Below are positions 20,881-34,300 of a DNA stretch of 64,000 nt, one piece after another. Each line of letters begins with the position of its first letter. Position 1 is the stretch's first letter. The translations under genes and the position numbers were made by a program. The stretch is from Dastarcus helophoroides (taxonomy: Eukaryota; Arthropoda; Insecta; Coleoptera; Bothrideridae). The notes beneath the pieces were generated by a model. It searched no databases and had not been told where the DNA came from. It was given only the letters and a program-made list of their open reading frames with translations. The stretch is from assembly GCA_028583605.1 (NCBI GenBank), contig CM053329.1, forward strand, positions 39,762,661 through 39,826,660. The letters are read 5' to 3'.

Positions 20881-22989
20881 AATTACGACCTTAATCCTAA
20901 AGTTGGGAATTTTTTACTAGAAATTTGAAATTTAAATGTATTTTTTCTCGAAATTTAGTTATAAAATTTCAGTTTTGATACCTCTTTAATTTTTTTCTTC
21001 TTTCAACCGTTTTCTCAAAGTTTCTAACCGAAAAATTTGAGAATATTTTTTATTAAAAGTTTTTTGATGTTTTGTCAAAATTTTGAGTCTAGATTTCAAA
21101 ATTACATACTTCTTTCTGTCCCTTGGTTTCACAGTCCATTGTAATATTAAACAAATATGGGTCGAGTCCGCGAAACTTCGCGAAAAATTTCGCAGTGTGT
21201 CACTCTTCATCCTTTTATTCCGGCGTCTTTAAACCCCATAAATCAGAAGGAAGAGTGTTACTCGGCCATAAATTCCGTGATTTCGGGTGGGCCCCCAACT
21301 TCACCGCTTTGTTCGCCCAGATATAAATCCCCAAGGGATGATCAGTTGCGACAGGTTGCGTGTAATAAGCAATCGGCTCGCGAATTGTAGGCGCTGGAAG
21401 GAGTTAATGTATCCATAGGGGAGGAAACAAGCGAAAGCAGCACGCGGTACGGAAGTCATCCGGTATATTGGGCCGACATAAATCAATACCCGACAGCGAC
21501 GAATGCCCGATAACTGAGCTAAATGTGCGCCTGCTTAACAGCATAATAATCATGTTTCTTTTCGATATCTGGCGCTCTCTCGAAGGGGCGGCGGACCGGA
21601 GTGTCTCATCTAATTAAATTAGAGATGAGCCGATGCCATTTTTGCCGCGATTTTAAGCGGAGTGCCCTCTAATCTCATTTACCGCGAACAAATAGCAGTT
21701 AATGGGAGAGGAAATTCCACTTAGAGCCGGGTCATCCTGACTTTTAGATGTGGCTCTCGTTCCGATCAGCTTCGTTCCCGCCTCTGATTATCTTCGTTAT
21801 TTAGGCTGGTATGTGACAGGAAGGAAGCTTGAAATAGCAATAGTGAAATTATTTGGAAAGGACAGTCCTAAAGTCACAAAAAGTTCAAGCAGCTTCGTCG
21901 CTAACATTTAAGAATTTCTGAACATCGAAGTTCTTGTGTATTGTAACAAATCTGAATTCGATTTCGAGCAATTGCGACGATGGTTTAAGACGGCGGTTCA
22001 CCTTCATCTTCCATTATTTTCACCCCTAATCGCGGTGAATCAAGGGCATAATAAGGATGCCCTTTGCGGGTGGAATTGTATGCTTAAAAAATATCATGCT
22101 TTTGCTCGCACTGTAAGCATTATACGCGAATGCTCTCGGTGGATGTGATTAATTTTCCTCATAAGTCGTACCAATTGAAAAACTTGATAAATCAAGAGGG
22201 GTAACATATCGCAAATAAAGAGGATTAACGCTTTTATGGACGTCCGATATCAGGTGTTTTTAATAGCTGCGGACTTTCAATTAAACGATCACCAATGTTC
22301 GTATCGAGCATATTTGGATTACAACAACCGCACGTTAAAGAGACGAGAAAACATACATCATTCTATTCCATTGATTCTTTCCTGGATGAGGTAATCGATG
22401 GGATGGGGAAACGTGCAACATTCAGAGAGCTTCCTGTGACACAGGTGACAGCTGTAACGTGTATTCAAGCTTGACGTCGGCTTTAGAAATCCTCCGTTAC
22501 GTCGGAAAACCCTTTACATTACCTGAATTATTTATACTTTTCCGCTGCCGCGTCATTTTGGATTTAGCCGAATGAATAATTACTGTTCTGGCAGTTCGGA
22601 ATTCCTAACTAGATGGAAGACATTAACCAAATTGCTCCAACTTTTTATTGATTGTTTCTCTCATTGAAAACGAACAAGGGACTGGGGACCATACGCAAAT
22701 TTTGACGATTTTCACAACGAATTTGGTTTAACTTCAAGTTTCGTTTTTTACTCTTTTTATCCTTTTACTCTTTTTACGGTGAAACGTCACAGTCCAAGGA
22801 AGAGGTTTGGGTTTTTAACAAATCGTAAAGAAGTACATCTTGCGTCAGTGTCACTAATCAATGATGTGTATTTCGCTAGCAAACTAGCATTATCAAGCGA
22901 ATTAAATTCGGATCGATTATAATTTGAAATGAATAAACCAATATCATGTTGTCAAGGTTTCCTGTGGTCAGTTAAGTTGGTCCATCGTA
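20881..22989. other. AT-rich then unique DNA, no gene seen
   Basis: 20881-21120 is degenerate TTTCGAAATTT-type sequence. 21121-22989 is unique and partly GC-richer (21150-21800). It contains a near-perfect inverted repeat with two homeodomain-like ATTA cores (TCTAATTAAATTAGA, 21609-21623, extended by CTCAT/ATGAG arms). Short frames (60-77 aa) overlap on both strands and are not credible genes. Confidence 0.5.
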
Positions 22990-25900
22990 AATAATCTTGG
23001 AGATTAAAATTTTAGTGAGAAACAAAAATTTATCAGCAATATTTTGTTTTTCCACCATACTTTTATCTCCGTTTTTGGAAAGTTGAACTTAATCGATCGA
23101 ATATGCTATAAGAACTATCAGATGCTTCATCTGAAACTAAAGAACGTCGTAATCTTTTGCATCCAATCAAAACCAATCATTCTTAAGACTCATCAATGCC
23201 TTTGGTGGTGAAAATTTAAATGAAAAACGAAAGTTCATCAGTAATATTTTCTTTTTCCACCATAATTTTGTCTTCATGTGGTAAGGATTTTAAATGGTTT
23301 TGCTTAGAAACCCTTGAAACTAACCAGAAGCTTCATTTCATAATCAGGATCTTACGTATTTCGACTTGATTATTATTTGGTTGTCAACATTTCAATGAAA
23401 AACGGAAGTTCCTCAGTAATTTTTTCTTTTTCCACTGTAATTCTGTCTTCATGTGGTACATTTCCTAAACTATACCTTATCAATTGGTTACATTGGAGAT
23501 CCTAGGAACTAATCATTTGGTGATCAAAATTTTAATAAAAAACGAAAGTTTATCAGTAATATTTTGTTTTTCCATCACAATTTTGTCTTCATATTGTATA
23601 TTTTTTCTAAATGGCACCTTATTGATTGGTTATGTTAAAGATGCTAGAGACTAATGCTTTGGTGGTCAAAATTTCAAAGAGAAATGGAAGCTCATCAGTA
23701 TTACTTAATTTTTCCAACAAAATATTGTCTTCATATGGATAATTTTTTAAATGGTATCTTATCTGTTGGTTATGTTAGAGATCCTAGAAAAACTAATTCC
23801 TTTTGGTGGTCAAAATTGCAATGAGAAATGAAAGTTCATCAGTAATATTTTCTTTTTCTACCATAATTGTGTCTTCATGTGGTAAAGTTTTCTATATTAA
23901 TAAATGGTTTTGCTTAGAAACTCTTGAAACTAACCAGAGGCTTCATTTCATCATCAGAATCTTACGTATTTGGATTTGATAATCATTTGGTTGTCAAAAC
24001 TTCAATGAAAAACGAAAGTTCATCAGTAATATTTTCTTTTTCTACCATAATTTTGTCTTCATGTGGTCAGGTTTTCTATATTATTAAATGGTTTTGCTTA
24101 GAAACCCTTGAAACTAATTAGAAGCTTCATTTCATCGTCAGAATCTTACGTATTTGGACTTGATAATCATTTGGTTGCCAAAATTTCAATGAAAAACGAA
24201 AGTTCATCAGTAATATTTTCTTTTTCCACTATAATTCTGTCTTCATGTGGTACATTTTTCTAAACTGTAACTTATCAATTGATTACATTAGAGATCCTAG
24301 GAACTAATCATTTGGTGATCAAAACTTTAATGAAAAACGAAAGTTTATCAGTAATATTTTGTTTTTCCATCACAATTTTGTCTTCATATGTTATATTTTG
24401 CTAAATGGTACCTTATCGATTGGTTATGTTAGAGATGCTAGAGACTAATGCTTTGGTGGTCAAAATTTCAATGAAAAATGGAAGCTCATCAGTATTGCTT
24501 TATTTTTCCACCACAATTTTGTCTTCATATGGAACATTTTTTAAATGGTATCTTATCTGTTGGTTATGTTAGAGATCCTAGAAAAACGAATCCCTTTGGC
24601 GGTCAAAATTGCAATGAGAAATGAAAGTTCATCAGTAATATTTTCTTTTTCTACCATAATTTTGTCTTCATGTGGTAAGGTTTTCAATATTATTAAATGG
24701 TTTTACTTAGAAACCCTTGAAACTAACCAGAGGCTTCATTTCATCATCAGGATCTTGCGTGTTTGGACTTGAAAATCATTTGGTTCTCAAAATTTCAATG
24801 AAAAACGAAAGTTCATCAGTAATATTTTCTTTTTCCACTATAATTCTGTCTTCAAGCGGTACATTTTTCTAAACTGTACCTTATCAATTGGTGACATTAG
24901 AGATTCTAGGAACTAATCATTTGGTGGTCAAAATGTTAATGAAAAACGAAAGTTTATCAGTAATATTTTGTTTTTCCATCACAATGTCGTCTTCATGTGG
25001 TACATTTTTCTAAATGGTTCCTTACCTATTGGTTATGTTTGAGATCCTGGAAACTAATCCCTTTGGTGGTCAAAATTGCAAATGAAAAATGAAAGTTCAT
25101 CAGTAATATTTTGTTTTTCCATCAGAATTTTGTCTTCATAAGGTACATTTTTTTAAACTGTATCGTATTAATTGATTAGGTTAGAGATCTTGGAAACTAA
25201 TTATTTGGTGGTCAAAATTTCAGTGAAAAACGAAAGCCCATCAGTAATATTTTGTTTTTCCACCACAATTTTGCCTTCATATAGTACATTTTGCCAAATG
25301 GTACCTCATTGATTAGTTATATTAAAGATCGCAGAAACGAATCAATTTGGTGGTCAAAATTGCAGTAAAAAATGAAAGCTCATCCGTAATATTTTCTTTT
25401 TCCACTATGATTTTGTCTTTATGTTGTTCATTTTCCTAAACTGTACCTTATCGATTGGGTATGTTAAGGATCCTAGAAACTAATGACTTGGTGGTCCAAA
25501 TTTCAGTGGAAAACGAAAGTTCAACAGTAATATTTTGTTTTTCCATCACAATTTTGCCTTCATATGGTATATTTTTCTAAATGGTACCCTATTGATTGGT
25601 TATGTTAGAGATGCTAGAGACTAATGCTTTGGTGGTAAAGATTTCAATGAAAAATGAAAGTTCATCAGTATTACTTTATTTTTCCACCACAATTTTTTCT
25701 TCATATGCTACATTTTTTAAATGGGATGTTATCTGTTGGTTATGTTAGAGATCCTGGAGAAATAAATCCTTTGGTAGTCAAAATTGCAATGAAAAATGAA
25801 AGTTCATCAGTATAACTTTATTTTTCCATCACAATTTTTTCTTCATATGTTACATTTTTTAAATGGGATCTTATCTGTTGGTTATGTTAGAGATCCTGGA

Positions 25901-28900
25901 GAAAATAAATCCTTTGGTAGTCAAAATTGCAATGAAAAATGAAAGTTCATCGGTAATATTTTCTTTTTCCACTACAATTTTGTCTTCATGTGATACATTT
26001 TTTAAGCTGCTATATCGACCAGAGATCCTAGAGACAGAAACCATCCAATTTAATCGTTTGGTGGTCAAAATTTCAATAAAGAACGAAAGTTCATCAGTAA
26101 TGCTTTGTTTTTCCACCACAATTTTGTCTTCACATGGTACACTTTTCTAAATGGCATCTTATCTATTTATTATGTTAGAGATCCTCGAAACTAATCCCTC
26201 TGGTGGTCAAAATTGCAATGAAACCTAAAAGCTCATCAGTAATATTTTCTTTTTCCACTATAATTTTGTCTTCATGCGGTACATTTTAACCTGCAACTAT
26301 ATCCGTCAAGAGACCCTAGAAACAGAAGCGATCCAACTTAATCATTTGGTGGTCAAAATTTCAATGGAAAATAAAAGTTCATCAGTAATATGTTCTTTTT
26401 TCACCATAATTTTGTCTTCATGTGGTACATCTTAAGCTGTACCTATATCCATCGAGAAACCCTGGAAACGGAAGCGATCCATCTTTGTCGTTTGGTGGTC
26501 AAAATTTTAATGGAAATTAAAAGTTCATCAGTAATATCTTTGTTTTCTACCATAATTTTGTCTTCATATGGTACATTTGCCCAAGCTGCACCTTACCAAT
26601 CCATGTAAAGAATCATTTGGTGGACAAAATTTCAATGGAAAACAAAATTTCATCAGTAATATTTTGTTTTTCCACTATAACATGGTCTTCATATGGTATA
26701 TTTTAAGCTGTACCTTTATCAATCTAGAGATTCTAGAAACGAAAGAAACCCATCTTGATCCTTTGGTGGTCAAAATTTTAATGAAAAACGAAATTTCATC
26801 AGTAATATTTTCTTTTTTCACTACAATTTTGTCTTCATGCGGTACATTTTAATCTGTAAATATATCGGTCAAGAGACTCTAGAAACAGAAACGATCATTT
26901 GGTGGTCAAAATTTCAATGGAAAATGAAAGTTCAACAGTAATATGTTCCTTTTTCACTATAATTTTGTCTTCATGTGGTACATCTTCAGCTGTACCTATA
27001 TTGATCTAGAGACCCTAGCAAAGGAAGCAATCCATTTTTGTCGTTTGGTGGTCAAAATTTCAATAGAAAATAAAAGTTTATCAGTAATATGTTCTTATTG
27101 CACCATAATTTTGTCTTCATATGGTACGTTTCCCTAAGCTGTCCTTATTGATTCATCTAAAGAATCATTTGGGGGACAAAATTTTAACGAAAAACGAAAT
27201 TTCATCAGTAATATTTTCTTTTTCCACCATAATTTTGTCTTCGTGTGGCACATCTTAAGCTGTACCTATATCGATCTAGAGATTCTAGAAACGGAAGCCA
27301 TTCATCTTAATCCTTTGGTGGTCAAAATTTCAATGGAAAATAAAAGTTCATCAGTAATATGTTCTTTTTCCACCATAATTTTGTCTTCATATGGTACCTT
27401 TCTCTCAGCTGTCCTTATCCATTCATCTAAAGAATCATTTGGTGGACAAAATTTCAATGAAAAACGAAATTTCATCAGTAATATTTTCTTTTTCCACTAT
27501 AATTTTGTCTTCGTGTGGCACATCTTAAGCTGTATCTATATCGATCTAGAGATTCTAGAAACGGAAGCCATTCATCTTAATCCTTTGGTGGTCAAAATTT
27601 CAATGGAAAATAAAAGTTCATCAGTAATATGTTCTTTTTCCACCATAATTTTGTCTTCGTGTGGCACATCTTAAGCTGTGTCTATATCGATCTAGAGATT
27701 CTAGAAACGGAAGCCATTCATCTTAATCCTTTGGTGGTCAAAATTTCAATGGAAAATAAAAGTTCATCAGTAATATGTTCTTTTTCCACCATAATTTTGT
27801 CTTCATATGGTACCTTTCTCTCAGCTGTCCTTATCCATTCATCTAAAGAATCATTTGGTGGACAAAATTTCAATGAAAAACGAAATTTCATCAGTAATAT
27901 TTTCTTTTTCCACTATAATTTTGTCTTCGTGTGGCACATCTTAAGCTGTACCTATATCGAACTAGAGATTCTAGAAACGGAAGCCATTCATCTTAATCCT
28001 TTGGTGGTCAAAATTTCAATGGAAAATAAAAGTTCATCAGTAATATGTTCTTTTTCCACCATAATTTTGTCTTCATGTGGTACATCTTAAGCTGTACCCA
28101 TATCGATCTAGAGACCCTAGAAACGGAAGCGATCCATTTTAATTATTTGGTGGTCAAAATTTTAACGGAAAATAAAAGTTCATCAGTAATATGTTGTTTT
28201 TCCACCATAATTTTGTCTTCATGTGGTACATTTTAAGCTGTACCTATATCGACCTAGAGAATCTAGAAATGGAAGCTATCCATCTTAAGCTTTTGGTGTT
28301 TAAAATTTCAACGGAAAATAAAAGTTCATCAGTAATATGTTCTTTTTCCAACATAATTTTGTCTTCATATGGTGCATTTCCCTAAACTGTACCTTATCGA
28401 TTCATCTAAAGAATCATTTGGTGAACAAAATTTCAATGAAAAACGAAATTTTATTAGTAATATTTTCTTTTTCCACTATAATTTTGTCTTAAATGCGATA
28501 CATTTCAACATGTTACCTATATCGATTCTTGGGACCCTAGAAATGGAAGCGATAGTGATCCAACCTAATAATTTGGTGGTCAAAATATCAATGGAAAATA
28601 AAATTTCATCAGTAACATATTCTTTTTTCACCATAATTTTGTCTTCATGTGGTACATCTTCAGCTGTATCTATATCAATCTAAAGACCCTAGAAACGGAA
28701 GCGATCTATCTTTGTCGTTTGGTGTTAAAACTTTCAACGAAAAATAAAAGTTCATCAGTAATATGTTCTTTTTCCAACATAATTTTGTCTTCATGTGATA
28801 CATTTCCCTAAACTGTACCTTATCGATCCATCTGAATAATCATTTGGTGGACGAAATTTCAACGAAAAACAAAATTTCATCAGCAATATTTTCTTTTTCC

Positions 28901-29225
28901 ATCATAACATTGTCTTCATATGGTACATTTTGTAAGCTGTAGCTACATCGTCTAGAGACCTTAGCAACTAATCAGAAGCGATCCATCTTGTTTGGTGGTC
29001 AAAATTTAAATGGAAAACGAAGGTTCATCACTAACATTTTCCTTTTCCACTATGATTTAATCTTCACATTAGACACAATTTCCAAACCGCTTGGGTTTGT
29101 TAGAGCTAAGGAGAAACCCTTTCATGTTTTGTATACTTAAAATAGATCCATGTTAAAAATCAGTTTAGTGGTCAAAATTTTGGCAATAAGTTAAAGTTGT
29201 CCTTTTCCACTATTTCTTTTCGTGT
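22990..29225 (+). repeat. Satellite A: about 145-bp tandem monomers
   Basis: More than 40 head-to-tail monomers, typically 140-150 bp (range about 125-180). Consensus order: TTTGGTGGTCAAAATTTCAA, TGAAAAACGAAAGTTCATCA, GTAATATTTTCTTTTTCCAC, CATAATTTTGTCTTCATGTG, GTACATTTT, then a variable linker (TAAGCTGTACCTATATCGAT.. or TTGGTTATGTTAGAGATCCT). The first (about 22990) and last (about 29160) monomers are most decayed, the usual edge effect of tandem arrays. In 27170-28090 units alternate as exact 270-bp dimers (TCCTTTGGTGG at 27311, 27581, 27727, 27997). Frames reading LVVKISMENKSSSVICSFST come from this repetition and carry no domain. Confidence 0.95.
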
Positions 29226-30179
29226 TTGGAGTAATCGGCACGAAGTTCATTATCATCGTAAAACCTTTTGGAGATCTTCCAGGAGCATTTGTAATTTTGT
29301 AGTAAAGTATCTAATAAAATTGATTTACGTCCAGTAAAACGGGCAATATAACTCATCTAACTGCAAATTGTAAAACAAACTTAGAGCGACCGACTCAGTA
29401 GCTTTAAATTCTAGTAAAACAATAAATCAACTTCGAATTTTAATAGTGCCAAACTGGATACAGCGATAAATTCGAAATGCTCAAGCGAGAAATGTTTTAC
29501 TATTAATTGCACATTATTTCCCACTAAGATGGCGCATCAGCATCTGATGCTCATACATTGTAACCACTTCCTATTGTCTTTACAACTTGCAAATAGGATA
29601 GTCTACTGATGGGATCCAATCTAGGATGGATACGAAATCGACTAATCACGGCGTGCGTTAAGGAAAGAAATGTCACTTATAAATTCAAAACTATAGAATG
29701 AGCTGTCGATGGACGTTTCTGTTTGGTATCTGTGGTTTTGATGCTTGTAGCCCTATGGGAACGCATTTAATGAAATTATATGCTCATATAACACCTGACA
29801 TTCGAAAAGTGGAAAATGAAACATATGAGGCAGAAATCAGGCAGAATTTTGATTGATAAATTTAAGACACATCATATTTTGATTAATTGTTTTGAAGTAT
29901 TGTTTCTTATTATTTAACTTTTCTTTTTAAAATAGCATTTGGTGGATCCTAGTCGTTGGATGTACACTAGTGAACATCTGAAAGTATTTTTGAATATACG
30001 AAATGAAATTTTGAGGTTTTTCGATAGGATTGTTTTGCGTTATCATCACGCCGCATCATCTCACGTTACCAACATGTTCTTTTGTTAATTTCAGAGCATA
30101 TTGGTAACGCAAATTATCGCGAAACGATATGTTTACCTCTAATCAGAAACCGCCCAACGCGCCTAAAATGTTTAAGCTT
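29226..30179. other. Unique AT-rich DNA, no gene seen
   Basis: No tandem structure, transposon ends or convincing exon were found between the end of satellite A and the tRNA-like sequence. Confidence 0.5.
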
Positions 30180-30185
30180 AAAAAA
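30180..30185 (-). terminator. Pol III-type T6 terminator
   Basis: Six Ts on the minus strand a few bases after the 3' end of the tRNA-like sequence, where a Pol III terminator would be expected. Confidence 0.5.
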
Positions 30186-30186
30186 T

Positions 30187-30273
30187 GCTTGATCGGCAAC
30201 GGGGTTCGAACCGTTGACGCTCAAGCGTGTAAGCTTGGGATATGTATCCCTAACCAACTAATCTATACTTGCC
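30187..30273 (-). pseudogene. tRNA-like pseudogene or tRNA-derived SINE head
   Basis: The minus strand has an A-box-like TAGATTAGTTGG and a perfect B box GGTTCGAACCC, spaced a little wider than in a normal tRNA, plus a T6 run downstream. An anticodon-like arm CAAGC-TTACAC-GCTTG has a 5-bp stem but a 6-base loop. The T stem AACGG/CCGTT needs an 8-base loop. The two acceptor strands (GGCAAGT and GCCGATC) do not pair. A self-complementary GGGATA-CA-TATCCC lies between the D and anticodon arms. The isotype cannot be assigned; the loop most resembles Val(UAC) with one base missing. A decayed tRNA gene or the head of a SINE fits best. Confidence 0.6.
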
Positions 30274-31394
30274 TTGATAAGATCGCTTCTAACTTGGTTT
30301 TTAACCATAACTATACGCTTATTATGAGTTATGAATTTAAATTGTGTTGCAGTTTGTTTGTTATTTTAATTGTTAAATTGTAGAACAAATAAAACAAGAC
30401 GTATTTGCCCGGACAAATTTTCATCGCATTTTGCAGTTTCTTTTTTCACCGACCCCGCGTTTTAAGAGCTGCCAACAATAAAATAAATTAGTCGGAAAGA
30501 GCGAAAGAAGCGGCTAATTAAAAGCAAATATAAAGTAGATGGGACTGACTAGATAATAAACGTAAGAGTGATAACATCAGTCGGTTCTTGCTCCCTTATT
30601 GTTCCACCGAGAACTTCATTTTTCCCTCACTTTAGTTCTAATAAGTTACTGAAATTGCACTTTACCGGCTGACGGCACACAAAAACGTCGGCAGCGAATA
30701 GTCGGCTTTCAGCTGCGAGACCCTTCAGCCCCTCGCACTGACGCTGACGGGGGGGTGTTTTAACAAACATCGAAAAGAACTAAAACTTAGGACGACCGTC
30801 TTTCTCTAACTTTCAAATTAAAATTTAATTACTTGTACAGTGTTACTGGAAAATCTCGACAGATTCCATTAATTTCATAAATTAAATAAAGTTCTCGGGA
30901 TAGGTTTTAATCGGGGACGGTCAGGGCCGTAATCAATTAGTTTGTCGAAGGTCCGAACAACGCGCCAACGGAGTTTTGAGGATTTTATTGCCAAGTTGGA
31001 GATTTTATGCCTGACGGGTCAATATTATGAGCTGCAGGTAGGAAATCTCCGCGTCTGATTTTATTAGATTCAGTTGAAATTCTGTTATGTCAATCAAATT
31101 TCAGTTTGATTGTGAAAAATGATATTTCGTTCGGTTTCGTTTCCAGTTTTTAACCAATTCCGGAGGCCTCAAACTTTAACTGGTCGAGGCGTGGGTTGAT
31201 TTAATTGAAGCGGGGCCGCTCTAACCTAAAACGGAGTAGAAGTTTTAAATTACACCATTTTTTTTCGTTTTTGTTATTTCTATTGTTTATGGAAAGTCGA
31301 GATTTATTTTTAGAAATTTATACCGAAGATAACTTTTGCCGGGCGACTTTTTACTCAATTGATATTTTTGAGATTTTTCTTAAGTTTCTTAGGT
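30274..31394. other. Unique DNA, no gene seen
   Basis: Includes a GC-richer stretch (30640-30760) with a G7 run near 30750. The 63-aa plus frame at 31205 runs into T-rich sequence and is not credible. No supported feature. Confidence 0.5.
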
Positions 31395-34300
31395 AAGACT
31401 TTTGTCTCAACTGAAATTTTTAATTAAAAGGCCTCAATTGAAACCTTCGAGAAAAAGCTCGAGATTTTTCCAAAAAAAACTTTGACACATCACCCTCTTT
31501 GGTTTGGGTTCAAATTTCATCTAGAAACATTAGGAAAAATTGAATTGAAAAATTGTTTATTAAACAAATAAAAAGACAAATTAAACATTTCTTTAAAAAT
31601 CTTGAATTTAGACTCGAAAATTTGACCCATTGGACCTCTCACTCAAAACTTCGAATTTTTCCTTACAACAAATTTTCTACTCGAAATTTTGACCTTTCAA
31701 TGTCTGTCTCAAAAGTCCGATCTTTCTTTAGTTTTGAAGTTTTGAGCAAATTCGTAAAAGAGTCTGCAAAACTCTTACTTATTAATAAGAGTCTGTAAGT
31801 CTCTTACTTATTAAGGAAGGAGACACGCTATATTTGGAGATTTCTCCCTCGTTAATAAATAAAGAGTCTGTGAGACTCTTTATTATTAATAAGAGTCTGT
31901 AAGTTTTATTTCTTAAGGTAGGAGACAAATTATTTTTGGAGATTTCTCCCATCTTAACAAATAAAGAGTCTGTGGGACTCTTACTTATCAATAAGAGTCT
32001 GTGAGTCTCTTACTTATTAAGGCAAATGGCGCCCTATATTTGGAGATTTCTCCCTTGTTAATAAATAAAGAATCTGTGAGACTTTTGCTTATTAATAAGA
32101 ATCTGCGAGACTCTTATTTATTAATAAATGTCTATGAGATTCTTACTTATTAAGAGTCTGTGAGGTTTACTTATTAATACAGGGAACAAATTATATTTTG
32201 AGATTTCTCCCTTCTTAATAAATAAAGATTCTGTGGGACTCTTACTTATTAATAAGAGTCTGTAAGTCTCTTACTTATTAAGGCAGGAGACACTATATTT
32301 GGAGATTTCTCCCTTGTTAATAAATAAAGAATCTGCGAGACTCTTATTAATAAAAGTCTGCGAGACTCTTACTTATTAATAAAAGTCTGCGAGACTCTTA
32401 CTTATTAATAAAAGTCTGTGAGACTCTTACTTATTAATAAGAGTTTGTGAGTCTTATTTATTAAGGCAGAAGACAAACTATATTTGGAGATTTCTTCCTG
32501 TTATTAAATAATGAGTCTCTGGGACTCTTCCTTATCAATAAGAGTCTGTCGAGAAAAAACTCAAGATTTTTTCAAAAAAAACTTTGACACAACACTCTGT
32601 TACGTTTGGGTTCAAATTTCATCTAGAAACATTAGGAAAAATTGAATTGAAAAATTGTTTATTAAACAAATAAAAAGACAAATTAAACATTTGTTTAAAA
32701 ATCTTGAATTTAGACTCGAAAATTTGACCCATTGGACCTCTCACTCAAAACTTCGAATTTTTCCTTACAACAAATTTTCTACTCGAAATTTTGACCTTTC
32801 AATGTCTGTCTCAAAAGTCCGATCTTTATTTAGTTTTGAAGTTTTGAGCAAATTCGTAAAAGAGTCTGCAAAACTCTTACTTATTAATAAGAGTCTGTAA
32901 GTCTCTTACTTATTAAGGAAGGAGACACGCTATATTTGGAGATTTCTCACTCGTTAATAAAGAAAGAGTCTGTGAAACTCTTTATTGTTAATAAGAGTCT
33001 GTAAGTTTTATTTCTTAAGGTAGGAGACAAATTATTTTTGGAGATTTCTCCAATCCTAATAAATAGTTTGTGGGACTCTTACTTATCAATAAGAGTCTGT
33101 GAGTCTCTTACTTATTAAGGCAAATGGCGCCCTATATTTGGAGATTTCTCCCTTGTTAATAAATAAAGAATCTGTGAGACTTTTGCTTATTAATAAGAAT
33201 CTGCGTGACTCTTACTTATTAATAAATCTCTATGAGATTCTTACTTATCAAGAGTCTGTGAGGTTTACTTATTAATACAGGGAACAAATTATACTTTGAG
33301 ATTTGTCCGTTCTTAATAAATAAAGATTCTGTGGGACTCTTACTTATTAATAAGAGACTGTCTCTTACTTATTAAGGCAGGAGATGCACTATATTTGGAG
33401 ATTTCTCCTTTGTTAATAAATAAAGAGTCTTGCGAGTCTCTTACTTATTAATAAAAGTCTGCGAGACTCTTACTTATTAATAAAAGCCTGTGTGACTCTT
33501 ATTATTAAGAGTTTGTGAGTCCTATTTATTAAGGCAGGAGACAAACTACATTTGGAGATTTCTCCCTTTTATTAAATAAAGAGTCTGTGGGTCTCTTCCT
33601 TATCAATAAAATTCTGTCGAGAAAAAACTCGAGATTTTTTCAAAAAAACTTTGACCCAACACCCTCTTACGTTTGGGTTCAAATTTCATCAATAAACAAT
33701 AGGAAAAATTAAATTAAAAAATTGAAAATTTAATAACAGTCTGCGAGACCCTTACTTATTAATAAAAGTCTGTGGGACTCTTACTTATTAATAAGAGTTT
33801 GTAAGTATTATTTATTAAGGCAGGAGACAAACTATATTTGGAGATTTCTTCCTTTTGCTAAATAAAGAGTCTGTGGGACTCTTCCTTATCAATAAGAGTC
33901 TGTCGAGAAAAAACTCGAGATTTTTTTAAAAAAACTTGGCACAACACCCTCTTACGTTTGGGCTCACTATTCATACAGAAACATTAGGAAAAATTAAATT
34001 GAAAAATTGTTTATTAAACAATTAAAAAGACAAATTAAACATTTGTTTAAAAATCTTGAATTTAGACTCGAAAATTTGACCCATTCGACCTCTCACTCAA
34101 AACTTCTAATTTTTTTAAGAATAAACTTTCTACTCAAAATTTTGACTTTTCAATGTCAGTCTCAAAAGTCCGATCTTTTTTTAGTTTCGAAGTTTTAAGC
34201 AAATTTGTAAAAGAGTCTGCAAAACTCTTACTTATTGACAAGAGTCTGTAAGTCTCTTACTTATTAAGGAAGGAGATACACTATATTTGGAGATTTTTCC

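Noticed and set aside
26943..28683. Chain of 63-153-aa frames reading LVVKIS..SSSVICSFSTIILSS
   Set aside because: Each is a translation of satellite A monomers; frames shift between units and no start, signal or domain is conserved.
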